A stretch of 64,000 nucleotides of DNA from Clostridium puniceum (GTDB lineage Bacteria; Bacillota; Clostridia; Clostridiales; Clostridiaceae): positions 62,001 to 126,000 of the forward strand of contig NZ_LZZM01000099.1 in assembly GCF_002006345.1 (NCBI RefSeq). The letters run 5' to 3'. A program made the translations under genes and the position numbers. The notes below the pieces were generated by a model. It was not told where the DNA came from. It did no database searches and saw nothing but the letters and a program-made list of their open reading frames with translations. Every line of letters begins with the position of its first letter. Within the stretch, counting starts at the first letter, position 1. Of this stretch, positions 35,461-44,932 are shown one piece after another.

Positions 35461-35757
35461 TACATTCCTATTTCATAAAATAAACTAAACCTAACTATGT
35501 GTATACAGAATTTTTTTATAAATAAAATATATACTTGTTTTAAAAGATTTAATATTATTGTCATAAAATGTAGATTTTTAATCTCAAAAATAATATTTTA
35601 GAATAATAATAGAAATATATAAATTGTTTGTTGTGTTATGTATTATTATTAGCCTTTCATGCCATAACTATTTACTTAATTTAAATATCATGAGAATATA
35701 TCCTTGTAAGTAGCTGAAGAGTTACGTATAAGTTTAATTCTGGAAGTGAGGTTTTTT

Positions 35758-36471
35758 ATGAAAAGTAGTAGTTTAAAAAGAAAATTTATTGTATCGACTG
35801 TAGTTGCTATTAATGTTTTATTGTGTTCATCAGTCCAAGCCTTTGCTGCGTGGAATGACAATCATTCAGGCTATGCTACATATACTGGTTCAGGATATTC
35901 TGGAGGTGCAGTACTTCTAGATCCTATTCCTTCTACAATGGAGATTACTGCGCTAAATCCTAATGATCTTAACTACAATGGAATCAAGGCTGCCTTAGCC
36001 GGTGCATATTTAGAAGTACAAGGACCAAAGGGAAAAACTACTGTATATGTTACAGACTTATATCCTGAAGGAGCAAATGGAGCTTTAGATCTTTGTCCAA
36101 CTTCTTTTGCTAAAATAGGTAATATGTCTGCAGGAAAAATCAATATCAATTGGCATGTGGTAAAGGCGCCCATAACTGGAATGTTTTCTTATCGTATAAA
36201 AGAAGGCAGCAGTCAATATTGGGCGGCCATTCAAGTAAGAAATCATAAATATCCTGTTGTAAAAATGGAATTTCTAAAGGGAAAGACTTGGATTAACATG
36301 GAAAAGATGCCGTATAACCATTTCGTGGGTAATAACATGGGGACAGGTACTATTAAGATAAGAATCACAGATATACGTGGAATATCAGTTACAGACACAA
36401 TATCATCTTTGCCTAAAGATGGAAGTTCTCCAGCTTATATTATTCCTGGACATGTTCAACTACCAGATTAA
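35758..36471 (+). CDS. Secreted bacterial expansin (EXLX1/YoaJ family)
   Basis: 237 residues from ATG 35758 (GGAAGTGAGG upstream; a GTG at 35746 lies inside that site). Signal peptide with cleavage around 'VQAFAAWND'. The D1 six-stranded barrel starts at 'GYATYTGSGYSGGAVLLDPI'; the expansin Asp lies in YVTDLYPEG and GALDLCPTSF. D2, the cellulose-binding Ig-like domain, has aromatic surface residues in 'SQYWAAIQVRNHKYPVVKME'. Expansins loosen plant cell walls without hydrolysis. A terminator follows at 36533. Confidence 0.9.
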   Translation: MKSSSLKRKFIVSTVVAINVLLCSSVQAFAAWNDNHSGYATYTGSGYSGGAVLLDPIPSTMEITALNPNDLNYNGIKAALAGAYLEVQGPKGKTTVYVTDLYPEGANGALDLCPTSFAKIGNMSAGKININWHVVKAPITGMFSYRIKEGSSQYWAAIQVRNHKYPVVKMEFLKGKTWINMEKMPYNHFVGNNMGTGTIKIRITDIRGISVTDTISSLPKDGSSPAYIIPGHVQLPD

Positions 36472-36532
36472 ATTAATTTAAAAATATAAATTAAATATAT
36501 AGTTAGAGATGTTTTTTATTGAGAAATTTTTT

Positions 36533-36575
36533 GACTGGAAGTGAACAGTTTTTGATTGCTTTCAGTCTTTTTTTA
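36533..36575 (+). terminator. Intrinsic terminator after the expansin gene
   Basis: GACTGGAAG pairs with CTTTCAGTC and is followed by TTTTTTT. It resembles the CTGACTGG motif only by chance, because here those bases are the terminator stem itself. Confidence 0.75.
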
Positions 36576-37060
36576 TTTGAGAATTTACAATTAACAAAAT
36601 GAAAGACTTATAAAATTTGTTGTTTAGAATATTTTACTTCATTTATCCTATGCTTAATAGCAACAATTCCAACAGAATTTTTAGCTAGAACAATGACTAT
36701 TAGCAGGCGCATTATATCTATTGAAATATTTAGTGTATTTACTTTATTAACAAGTTTTTTATAAAAAAGGGATTAGAAAGATATTCTAATGTAAGTAGTG
36801 AAAAGTTATTAATGCTGAAAAATAAAAAGTATGAGATTAGATTTTATAAGTTTGGAATAAGTGGAAAATAAATCTTAATATATAGAAAAATGATATTTTT
36901 TGAAGTATACTATAAGAGCTAAGTGATATGAAATACTATTTTCAATAAACAATATTTATCATTAATGAATCGATATTGAAATACTTTACTTAAGCTTCAG
37001 AAAATTATAATGTGATTTATTAAACTAAATGGAAACTGTAGAAAAATTGGAGGTTATTTT
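36575..37060 (+). other. Intergenic region with remnant of a membrane protein
   Basis: A start-less frame from about 36633 to 36764 reads FTSFILCLIATIPTEFLART and then SRRIISIEIFSVFTLLTSFL, a hydrophobic segment likely left from a lost membrane protein. The remainder is AT-rich and must contain the promoter of the nitroreductase. Confidence 0.35.
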
Positions 37061-37681
37061 ATGAATGAATTTTTAAAAATAGTTAGAGAAAGAAGATCTG
37101 CTGATAAATTTGTTGAAAATATTACAATACCTAGGGAAGATTTTAATGAAATCTTTAGAGACTTATCTTTAGCACCTTCTGCATTTAACCTGCAACACGC
37201 TAAATATTATGTTATAGAGGATAGAGAATTAAATGAGAAAGTTTATGAAGTGGCATTTAAACAATATAAAATAAAAACTGCTTCAGCAACAATAATAGTT
37301 ACTGGAGATAAAAATGCATATTTATCAGCAAGTAAAATATATGAAGGATCAATGATGCTAGGAATGATAGATAAGACACAATATGAAATTATGATTAACT
37401 CTATTAAGAATCTTTATGAAGGTTGGGGAGAAAGTTTTCAGCATGATGAAGCTATTAGAAATTCATGTTTATCAGCAATGCAATTTATGTTATTAGCTAA
37501 AAATAAGGATTGGGATACATGTCCTATGATATATTTTGAGAAAGATAAAATTAAAGAGCTTCTAAATATTCCAGAAAATGAAGTACCAGCACTTATGATT
37601 ACTATGGGAAAGGCGGACACAAGTAGTAGTAAAATAAGAGGTTATAGAAAACCTGCTGATGAATTTGTGAAATTTTATTAA
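37061..37681 (+). CDS. Nitroreductase family FMN-dependent oxidoreductase
   Basis: 206 residues. The FMN-binding start 'VRERRSADKF' (~8-17) and 'LAPSAFNLQHAKYYVIED' (~35-52) are the family's first two motifs, and 'VPALMITMGKAD' (~175-186) is the last. It reduces nitro, quinone or similar compounds with NAD(P)H. ATG preceded by TTGGAGG. Terminator at 37828. Confidence 0.85.
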   Translation: MNEFLKIVRERRSADKFVENITIPREDFNEIFRDLSLAPSAFNLQHAKYYVIEDRELNEKVYEVAFKQYKIKTASATIIVTGDKNAYLSASKIYEGSMMLGMIDKTQYEIMINSIKNLYEGWGESFQHDEAIRNSCLSAMQFMLLAKNKDWDTCPMIYFEKDKIKELLNIPENEVPALMITMGKADTSSSKIRGYRKPADEFVKFY

Positions 37682-37827
37682 ATCAAAGCGAGATAGTTTA
37701 ATTACTATATATGTTGCAAAAGAATTCTTTCATAAAATTTGTATCTGCATGATTTATATTATGTAGATTTGTAATTGCAACATATATAAATTAAAGTTTC
37801 AAAGAATTATTGTGAATATAAAAGATT

Positions 37828-37862
37828 AAAAGCTTAGTGGTCTTATACTAAGCTTTTTTTTA
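37828..37862 (+). terminator. Intrinsic terminator after the nitroreductase
   Basis: AAAAGCTTAGT pairs with ACTAAGCTTTT, followed by a T run. Confidence 0.85.
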
Positions 37863-37923
37863 CTTCTATTATATATTCCTATTTAATGTAGTAAATTAAT
37901 TAAATGATTTCTAATAATATAAC

Positions 37924-37937
37924 GTGATTTAAATCAC
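37924..37937. promoter_or_regulatory. CRP/FNR-type palindrome
   Basis: GTGATTTAAATCAC is a perfect 14-base palindrome of the form TGATnnnnATCA used by CRP/FNR-family regulators. It lies about 130 bases upstream of the decayed SagB-type gene. Confidence 0.4.
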
Positions 37938-38066
37938 ATTCGTTTTAAGTTTAATCATTTAAAATATTATCGTTAATATTTTTAGTTTATAACAATAAAT
38001 ATATGATATTGATGAATTTACAGTAAATTATCATATTATTTGTTATATGGGAAGGAAAGAAAGAGT

Positions 38067-38839
38067 ATGAAAAGATATAAAGAGCAAAGAGAGTTTTTAA
38101 AGTCCAATTTTAATGAATTTAAAAATATAAAAACTGATAAAATGAATGGAATGCCTCAGCCTGAGATTGTAAAATCTCATAATTCATCCTGTCAAGTCAT
38201 TGAGCTTCCAAAGGTAAGTGAGGATTTTGTAAAAAAACAAAATATATATGGTGTATAAAAGAACGAAGAAGTACAAGATTTTATTCTGATGAAAAAATAA
38301 ACATAGAGGAAATATCGTATTTGTTATGGGCAACTCAAGGAATTACAGATACAAATAAGGCTGGACTTACATTTAGAACAGTTCCATGTAGTGGAGCTAC
38401 TCATTCTTTTGAAACATATTTGTTCATTATGAATGTAGAAGATATAGAAAAAGGAATATATAGATATGATCCATTAAAACATAAACTTTTATTTATGTTT
38501 CAAGTGGATAGTATAGATACAAAAGTAGATGAAATCACGTTAGAACAGCCTTTTGTACCTAATTTTCCTAAAAAGGCTGCAGTTATATTTGCATGGAGTA
38601 CTATTCCATACCGTTCTGAATGAAAGTTTGATAGTACTGCCAAAAAAAAAATCCTAATAGATATTGGACATGTATGCCAGAATCTTTATTTAGCTAGTGA
38701 ATCTATTGATGCTGGAACTTGTGCTATAGGAATATATGATCAGAAAATGATAGATAGATTTTTAGAACTAGATGGAGAAGATGAATTTGTAATATATCTT
38801 GCAGCAGTTGGGAAAAAGCTAAAAAATGGCATAAAATAG
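38067..38839 (+). pseudogene. SagB-type dehydrogenase / nitroreductase-like gene, frameshift plus nonsense codon
   Basis: The first frame from ATG 38067 runs MKRYKEQREFLKSNFNEFKN to a stop at 38258. A one-base shift near 38252 restores IKERRSTRFYSDEKINIEEI, then SYLLWATQGITDTNKAGLTF and on to TIPYRSE. There a TGA at about 38621 replaces the Trp expected in the E-W-[RK] motif. The frame then continues to GHVCQNLYLASESIDAGTCA and ends at 38839. SagB relatives oxidise azolines or act as general flavoenzymes. Two separate defects make it a true pseudogene or a doubly mis-sequenced gene. Confidence 0.75.
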
Positions 38840-39020
38840 GATGTTTTTGTATTGAAATTTATCAATTTTTTCCTAAATATAAAAGGAATATTTTTTTGAA
38901 GTTCTTTAATTCAATTATTAGGTATAATTGAAAATATTTAACTTAGAAGGTGGATGCGTCAAAAATGAATATCCTGCTTTGCAATATACCATCTTTTTAT
39001 TTTATATATTTTTTTATTTC

Positions 39021-39034
39021 GTAACCGTTGTTAC
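39021..39034. promoter_or_regulatory. Operator upstream of hcp (CRP/FNR-family, HcpR-like)
   Basis: GTAACCGTTGTTAC is an inverted repeat (GTAAC-N4-GTTAC) about 100 bases before hcp, overlapping a likely -35 region. HcpR, a CRP/FNR-family nitrosative-stress regulator, controls hcp in many anaerobes, and I recall this form of site from clostridia. Assignment to HcpR is inference. Confidence 0.5.
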
Positions 39035-39133
39035 AGATTATATCATAGTATTTTAGTAATATACAATCATGGCGAAAAGCTAACAAAGAAAATAAAAATT
39101 ATTAATTTTATATAAAAAATAGGAGGGTATAAT

Positions 39134-40837
39134 ATGTCAATGTTTTGTTATCAATGTCAAGAAACAGCTGGGTGCACAGGTTGTACTAAAGTAGGAGTGT
39201 GTGGTAAAGATGAGTATGTAGCAAAAGCTCAAGACTTATTAATATATGTAACTAAAGGACTAGCTATTGTAAGCAACGAAGGAAAAAAAGTTGGAGTTAC
39301 TGATAGTAAAGTTGATAAATTTATAGTAGAAAATTTATTTACAACAATTACAAATGCTAATTTTGATAGAGATTCTATTTTAGATAGAGTAAGAGAAACT
39401 TTAAAAATAAGAGAAATTTTAAAAGCTAAGGTTATTAAAGCTGGTGGAACTGTTGGAGAAGTAAAAGTAACTGGTGGCTTCTTCAAAAAAATATTTGGAA
39501 TGCAAACTACAGAAATGATTATGCCAGAGGCAGCTACCTGGACAGCCGACAACACAATAGAATTTGATGCAAAGGCTGAAAAAATTGGAGTTCTTGCAAC
39601 TGAAAATGAAGATATAAGAAGCTTAAGGGAGCTAATCACTTATGGATTAAAAGGATTATCTGCTTACATGAAGCATGCTATGAATTTAAAATACAATAAT
39701 GAAGAAGTTCATGCATTTATGGCCAAAGCATTAGCAGCTACAATTGATGATGCTTTAACAGTTGATGATTATGTTGGACTTGCATTAGAAGCAGGGAAAT
39801 TTGGTGTTGATGGTATGGCATTACTTGATAAAGCTAATACTGAAAGTTATGGACATCCTGAAATAACAACAGTTGATATTGGAGTTAGAAATAATCCAGG
39901 AATATTAATTTCAGGACATGATTTAAGAGATTTAGAAATGTTGCTTGCACAAACAGAAGGAACAGGAATAGATGTTTATACTCATGGAGAAATGCTTGCT
40001 GGGCAATATTATCCAAAGTTTAAGAAATACAGTAACTTTGCAGGAAATTATGGTAATGCATGGTGGAAACAAAAAGAAGAATTTGAACAATTTAATGGAC
40101 CAATTCTTATGACTACAAACTGTATAGTAATTCCAAAGGATTCTTATAAAAATAGATTATTTACAACAGGTGCAACAGGAATGCCTGGATGTGAACATAT
40201 AGAAGCTAAGGCTGATGGAACAAAAGATTTCTCTAAAATTATAGAAATGGCTAAGAAATGTAAAGCTCCTACAGAAATAGAACAAGGACAAATAGTTGGT
40301 GGATTTGCTCACAATCAAGTTTTAGCTCTAGCTGACAAGGTTGTTGATGCTATTAAATCAGGTGCTATAAAGAGATTCTTCGTAATGGCTGGTTGTGATG
40401 GAAGAGCTAAGTCAAGAAACTACTACACAGAATTTGCGGAAAAATTACCAAAAGATACAGTTATATTAACTGCAGGTTGTGCAAAATATAAATATAACAA
40501 ATTAAACTTAGGCGATATTGGTGGAATTCCAAGAGTATTAGATGCAGGACAATGTAATGATTCATATTCATTAGTTGTTATAGCTCTTAAGCTTCAAGAA
40601 GTATTTGGATTAAAGAGTGTAAATGAATTACCTATTTCATACAACATAGCTTGGTATGAACAAAAAGCAGTAATAGTATTATTATCCTTATTACACTTAG
40701 GAGTTAAGAACATTCACTTAGGACCAACACTTCCAGCCTTCCTTTCACCAAATGTTGCTAAAGTATTAATAGATAACTTTGGTATTGGTGGAATAACTAA
40801 TGTTGATGATGACATGAAGATGTTTATGGAGGCTTAA
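39134..40837 (+). CDS. hcp: Hybrid cluster protein / hydroxylamine reductase
   Basis: 567 residues. The N-terminal cluster-binding motif [20 protein letters not shown] (residues 4-23) holds the first 4Fe cluster. Hybrid-cluster ligands are visible further on: '[11 protein letters not shown]' and 'HGEM' (~270-290), 'MTTNCIVIP' (~333), '[13 protein letters not shown]', '[15 protein letters not shown]' (~423), '[12 protein letters not shown]' and '[10 protein letters not shown]' (~477). It reduces NO or hydroxylamine and protects against nitrosative stress in the cytoplasm. AGGAGGG precedes the ATG. Monocistronic. Confidence 0.96.
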   Translation: MSMFCYQCQETAGCTGCTKVGVCGKDEYVAKAQDLLIYVTKGLAIVSNEGKKVGVTDSKVDKFIVENLFTTITNANFDRDSILDRVRETLKIREILKAKVIKAGGTVGEVKVTGGFFKKIFGMQTTEMIMPEAATWTADNTIEFDAKAEKIGVLATENEDIRSLRELITYGLKGLSAYMKHAMNLKYNNEEVHAFMAKALAATIDDALTVDDYVGLALEAGKFGVDGMALLDKANTESYGHPEITTVDIGVRNNPGILISGHDLRDLEMLLAQTEGTGIDVYTHGEMLAGQYYPKFKKYSNFAGNYGNAWWKQKEEFEQFNGPILMTTNCIVIPKDSYKNRLFTTGATGMPGCEHIEAKADGTKDFSKIIEMAKKCKAPTEIEQGQIVGGFAHNQVLALADKVVDAIKSGAIKRFFVMAGCDGRAKSRNYYTEFAEKLPKDTVILTAGCAKYKYNKLNLGDIGGIPRVLDAGQCNDSYSLVVIALKLQEVFGLKSVNELPISYNIAWYEQKAVIVLLSLLHLGVKNIHLGPTLPAFLSPNVAKVLIDNFGIGGITNVDDDMKMFMEA

Positions 40838-41086
40838 TAAAATTTTTTATATATCAAGTTTATATATCACATGGATAATAATGATAAACTTTTTATTAAA
40901 AGAAAAAATTTCATTAAAATTAGTTAGAGGTAATGAATATTAAGTTAAATGTTGCAAATAAAATACGAATATATAGGAAGTTTTTTATGATGTTAGAAAC
41001 TTAAAAAAGTTGAAATTTTAATAATACTTAATGACTAAAAAAATAATTAACCTTTATGTAAAAATTTTAATTTAATAGTTTTACCC

Positions 41087-41150
41087 AATTATTACAAGTT
41101 ATGCTATGATTATAGTAGATGATTTTAGAGCATAACTTGTAATAATTTTT
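41087..41150 (+). terminator. 19-bp perfect inverted repeat with T run, possible hcp terminator
   Basis: The arm 41087-41105 (AATTATTACAAGTTATGCT) is complementary base for base to 41129-41147 across a 23-base loop, followed by TTTTTTAT. It is 250 bases beyond the hcp stop. Arms this long and perfect are unusual for a terminator here and could also be paired ends of a lost mobile element. Confidence 0.5.
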
Positions 41151-41183
41151 TATGTATAAAAATAATGGATAATATATATTATT

Positions 41184-41297
41184 TATCAAAGCCTCGGAAA
41201 AGATTCTTTTAAATCATTAAGAGAAGTTAATAAAGGAATCAGATTTCATAAATTAAAAAAAGAGTTAGAAACTGTACGCGTATTAGTCCCTAATTGA
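41184..41297 (+). pseudogene. C-terminal gene scrap
   Basis: A start-less frame of 37 codons reads YQSLGKDSFKSLREVNKGIR then FHKLKKELETVRVLVPN and stops. It has protein-like composition but no upstream continuation past the inverted repeat. Identity unknown. Confidence 0.3.
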
Positions 41298-41301
41298 AAA
41301 T

Positions 41302-42033
41302 TTAAAACAGCACTTCAGCTAAAATAGTTGACATAAAAGTATAAAATCCTAAAAGTGCTATTAAACCGATGGTAATCTTTCTAAATATACTTTCATTAAT
41401 TTTAGTCGAAGTTTTAATACCAGTAAACACGCCAAGCATAAGTGCTGGTAAATAGAGTGCTGTAAAATTTAAAATAGAAGTGTTAATAATACCTTCTACA
41501 ATAAAGATGATAATAGCAAAAATATTAGTTGCAATCCCATAAAAGGAAAGATTTGCTCTAAATACATCCTTATCAGTATTTTGATTTGTTAAAAATAGAA
41601 CAACAGGAGGTCCACTTAATCCTGTACTTCCATTTAAAAGTCCACTTAAAAGACCAACAATTCCATAGTATATGTTTTGGTTTTTAATATTTATTTTAAA
41701 GTTCTTAAACATTGATAAAGCTGTAATTGAAGTCACTAAGCCTATAATAATTTTCAAAGTACTTACTTTAAACATTAACAATAGGTATGTTCCAATAGGG
41801 GTTGCTATTATTCCAAATATGATTAGTGGAATAATCCTTTTGAGGTCTATAAATGATCTAGATTTATAACCTATAATAATATTTGTAAGAAGACTATAGA
41901 TAACAATAATAGGGGTAATATTCCTAATTTCAGGTATAAATAGAGAAAGTAAAGGTACTGCTATAAGTGCAAAGCCAAAACCAGTAATACCTTGAGTAAA
42001 TGCAGCGAGTAAAATAGATATAAATCCAAACAT
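41302..42033 (-). CDS. TauE/SafE family (DUF81) membrane permease, full length
   Basis: 243 residues from the start at 42033, where AAGGATGG lies seven bases upstream; a longer reading frame to 42108 lacks a site. About eight transmembrane helices in two repeats: 'AFTQGITGFGFALIAVPLLS' in the first and 'GLLSGLLNGSTGLSGPPVVL' in the second, the paired glycine-rich signatures of this family. Members export sulfite, sulfoacetate or related organosulfonates, or import them. Single gene, opposite in direction to its neighbours. Confidence 0.85.
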   Translation of the reverse strand: MFGFISILLAAFTQGITGFGFALIAVPLLSLFIPEIRNITPIIVIYSLLTNIIIGYKSRSFIDLKRIIPLIIFGIIATPIGTYLLLMFKVSTLKIIIGLVTSITALSMFKNFKINIKNQNIYYGIVGLLSGLLNGSTGLSGPPVVLFLTNQNTDKDVFRANLSFYGIATNIFAIIIFIVEGIINTSILNFTALYLPALMLGVFTGIKTSTKINESIFRKITIGLIALLGFYTFMSTILAEVLF

Positions 42034-42439
42034 AAAAACACCATCCTTAATATTTGAATAGAAAACGCTTTCTAAAAGTATAGTATAATATGGACTAACA
42101 TATGTCAATATATAAAGTAAAATATATAGAAATCCTTTTCTTTAAAAGTGTTCAAACCATGATTAGAAAATTCAAAGCTATTTTATGATACGATGAAAAA
42201 AATAGCATTAGAAAAATGTCTTGTTAAAAATAATAATATTAAACTTACCAAATAGTAGAAAAGATAAATCTATAGTAACAGATATATTTATGCAAAAATT
42301 ATTAAATTAAAAGATAAAGATGTAAAATTATTAATCCAACAGCATTTTTAATTGGAGAATTTGATATTAGATAGTATATTAATTACAATTGAGATTATAC
42401 TAGGTATATTGATAACTCGATATAATGGAGGACTACTTT

Positions 42440-42661
42440 TTTATATAAATTTATTGGAATATAATTGTATTTATTGTATTGATATTTTTACTAAGAAAAA
42501 GCAAAAAAATGGAATAGTGTTTTACATATATAGGACTGTATTCAATAGGTTGTTTCGTAATTGAAGAAATGAGAACAGATAGTTTAATCCTTTGGAATAT
42601 TAGAAGGGCTCAATTGGTAAGTTTAAGCGGTGTAATTGCATGGATAATTAAATTATTATAA
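42440..42661 (+). pseudogene. Remnant of lgt (prolipoprotein diacylglyceryl transferase) C-terminus
   Basis: Joining two frames gives IYWNIIVFIVLIFLLRKSKK, then [20 protein letters not shown], then [19 protein letters not shown], ending in [11 protein letters not shown]. The 'GxxFxxYxxxYxxgRfxiExxRtD' pattern is the Lgt signature. The catalytic N-terminal half is missing. The stretch 42034-42440 before it is AT-rich with no gene that I can support. Confidence 0.55.
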
Positions 42662-42691
42662 AAATAGAACAAAGGGAAGTGCGTATAAAGA

Positions 42692-43051
42692 ATGGATGTA
42701 ATAATATTTATAGGAATTGGAATACTTGCTGGAATTTTAAGTGGGATGTTTGGAATTGGAGGAGGAATAATAATTGTTCCAGCCTTGATGTATTTATGCG
42801 GCTTTAGCCAGCTAAAGGCGCAGGGAACGTCACTTGCAGTTATGCTTCCACCGGTTGGAATAGCAGCTTTTACCTATTATTATAAAAAGGGGCAGGTAGA
42901 TTTAAAGGCAGGAATATTAATATGTATATTTATAGTTGTTGGTTCATTGTTTGGAGCTAAAATAGCTAATAATATTCCTACATTAATACTTAAAAAAACT
43001 TTTGGTGTATTAATGATTTTAATATCCTTAAAAATGATTTTTTCAGAATAA
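42692..43051 (+). CDS. Half-size TauE/SafE (DUF81) membrane protein
   Basis: 119 residues, four transmembrane helices, with a single copy of the family signature 'GILSGMFGIGGGIIIVPALM' (~14-33). About half the length of the family norm. Single-domain members exist and probably dimerise, so it need not be broken: the frame is clean, with AAAGGGAAGTG before the ATG. Possibly exports or imports a sulfonate or other anion. Confidence 0.8.
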   Translation: MDVIIFIGIGILAGILSGMFGIGGGIIIVPALMYLCGFSQLKAQGTSLAVMLPPVGIAAFTYYYKKGQVDLKAGILICIFIVVGSLFGAKIANNIPTLILKKTFGVLMILISLKMIFSE

Positions 43052-43146
43052 TAAAAAATAACATAAAATTAACACTATATGTATTTATATTTATCATTAA
43101 TTTGAGAAAATTTAATTATAAATATAAATAAGGAAGGTGGAAAGCT

Positions 43147-43296
43147 ATGACTCCCAAAGAACTAACAGATAAGACTATTCAAGATATAATTAAAAGAAGA
43201 ATGAAAGCTGAAAAAGAATTTTATGGATATCGAAAAGAGCAAAATGTTAGAAAGCTAAGAAATTGGAGTGTCAGAGTTGGAGGCTGCAGATGGTAA
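43147..43296 (+). CDS. Possible 49-residue small protein
   Basis: ATG 43147 has GGAAGGTGG upstream. The product MTPKELTDKTIQDIIKRRMK continues as a basic helix (AEKEFYGYRKEQ) and ends VGGCRW. No family recognised. It may be an intact small protein or the start of a truncated one. Confidence 0.4.
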   Translation: MTPKELTDKTIQDIIKRRMKAEKEFYGYRKEQNVRKLRNWSVRVGGCRW

Positions 43297-43835
43297 GAAT
43301 TATGGTAAATTTATAAAACTTTATTTGAGAGATTTTTATATATACATTTCAAAATAGTGCAAAGTACAATTAAGAACTATATTATAGGTTTAGAGACTTT
43401 AGTTACAAATCTAAATATCATAATGCATTTAAATGTTTATAAGGCTATATTTTTATTGAAATGTTAAAACATAGCCTTCTTTAGGTAAACCAATAAAAAA
43501 TATTTGGTTTATGATGAAAATTATGGAAATACTTATTATTAATAAGTGGACGGAAATAAGGCAATTGAATAGCTAAGTTATGGCATATAGCAATGTAATT
43601 AATGCATATAAACTAGATTTTAACGGAACATGGATCAGATAGATCTTTTTAGGTATATTAAGGTTAAATTTTATAATTTGCGAAACAAACAATGGAGAGG
43701 GAAATTATTAGATTATTTCCCTCTATTTTTCATTTAATAATATGCTGTCCATATTAAATTTCTATTTTATCTTCATTATAAGTTAGTACTTTATTAACAA
43801 TATTAGCTTAGAAAAATATATTATGGTATGATATT
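43297..43835. other. Intergenic region, mostly non-coding, with a terminator
   Basis: Contains short gene scraps (for example MAYSNVINAYKLDFNGTWIR near 43577-43639) and, at about 43696-43730, a terminator with arms AGAGGGAAAT/ATTTCCCTCT followed by ATTTTT. Nothing else is supported. Confidence 0.45.
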
Positions 43836-43837
43836 AA

Positions 43838-43852
43838 TGAAAATGAATATCA
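43838..43852. promoter_or_regulatory. Fur-type 7-1-7 box upstream of the LysR gene
   Basis: TGAAAATGAATATCA matches the Fur box TGATAATnATTATCA at 12 of the 14 defined positions. It lies just downstream of a likely -10 (TATGGTATGATATT), 47 bases before the ATG. Confidence 0.5.
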
Positions 43853-43898
43853 ATTAAATAATAATATAAAATTTGTTGCAAATGATAAGGAGATAAGT

Positions 43899-44816
43899 AT
43901 GGAAATAAAACAATTAGAATATTTTGTAGTAACCGCAGATTATGGGAGTATTAATAAAGCAGCAGAAGCTTTATATACATCCCAGCCTAATGTGAGTAAA
44001 GTTATAAATGGATTTGAAAAAGAAATGGGTGTTTCTTTTTTTCATAGAACTAATAAAGGGGTAAGATTAACTCAACAAGGTAAAAAAATCTATGAGTATG
44101 CAAAAATAATTTTAAAAAATACTAACATAATGTCTTTAGTTATTAAAGAAGAAATTACCCGTAAATTCAGTGTTTCATGTTATCCAAGTCATATGATTTC
44201 AAGAATTTTTAGTGAATTTTATAATTCCAAAAAAGATGAGAATATTAGTTTAGAATTTTATGAAGGAACAGTAGAAGAAATTACAGATCATGTAGCAAAT
44301 TACCTTTCTGAAATTGGAATTGTTTATTTTTCAGAAAATCAGCTTAAATCATTTAATCATATAATGGGACATAAAAAATTAGAATTTTGCTTATTGGATC
44401 AAAGAGAAGCTTGTATTTACGTAGGAGAAAAAAATCCTCTATTTGAAAAAGAAGCAGTAAACTTTGAGGAATTAGACAATTTAAAATTTGTTCAACCTAT
44501 AAAGGATTTTTTTTCATTAGAGCACCATTTAGATAGCATTAGTGTAGGGGCAATTAATATGGATAATTTTAAAAATGTGGTTCAGACAAATAGTGATAAT
44601 CTTACAATAGATTTATTGCTACATACAGATATATGTAGTTTTGGTATCCATTTTATGAATTCAAATTTTCAACAATATAAAATACATCCATTAAAAATTA
44701 ACGGATGTACAGAATGTCTAGTTATTGGATACGTAAAACAAAAAGATAATGATTTATCTGTAGAGGCTGAAGAATTCCTTCAATATATAAGAAAGGTTTT
44801 AAAAGAAAGCAAATAA
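43899..44816 (+). CDS. LysR-family transcriptional regulator
   Basis: 305 residues. N-terminal winged helix: 'LEYFVVTADYGSINKAAEAL' and 'YTSQPNVSKVINGFEKEMGV', then 'FFHRTNKGVRLTQQGKKIYEY', the standard LysR DNA-binding domain. The C-terminal effector domain starts with 'KFSVSCYPSHMISRIF'. It is co-directional with and 117 bp upstream of the metal/peptide transporter operon, which it probably controls. A Fur-type box precedes it. Confidence 0.9.
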   Translation: MEIKQLEYFVVTADYGSINKAAEALYTSQPNVSKVINGFEKEMGVSFFHRTNKGVRLTQQGKKIYEYAKIILKNTNIMSLVIKEEITRKFSVSCYPSHMISRIFSEFYNSKKDENISLEFYEGTVEEITDHVANYLSEIGIVYFSENQLKSFNHIMGHKKLEFCLLDQREACIYVGEKNPLFEKEAVNFEELDNLKFVQPIKDFFSLEHHLDSISVGAINMDNFKNVVQTNSDNLTIDLLLHTDICSFGIHFMNSNFQQYKIHPLKINGCTECLVIGYVKQKDNDLSVEAEEFLQYIRKVLKESK

Positions 44817-44903
44817 ATTTGGTTATAACGAATAGTTATTACACGTTATGAATAAATGATATTATTAAAAATTTATGTCCTATGATATAGTATGTTTTAG
44901 ATG

Positions 44904-44918
44904 TGATAATGAAAATCA
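44904..44918. promoter_or_regulatory. Fur-type 7-1-7 box upstream of the Nik/Opp-type operon
   Basis: TGATAATGAAAATCA agrees with the Fur box TGATAATnATTATCA at all but two positions. It lies directly before the AGGAGG ribosome site of the binding-protein gene, so a bound repressor would block transcription. Confidence 0.55.
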
Positions 44919-44932
44919 ATTAGGAGGTAAAT

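Noticed and set aside
36533..36575. A sixth copy of the CTGACTGG attenuator motif
   Set aside because: Here GACTGGAAG is itself the terminator stem after the expansin gene; there is no separate hairpin and no downstream sulfur gene.
42692..43051. Truncated TauE/SafE pseudogene
   Set aside because: The frame is clean, with a good ribosome site, and single-domain members of this family are known, so I kept it as a gene.
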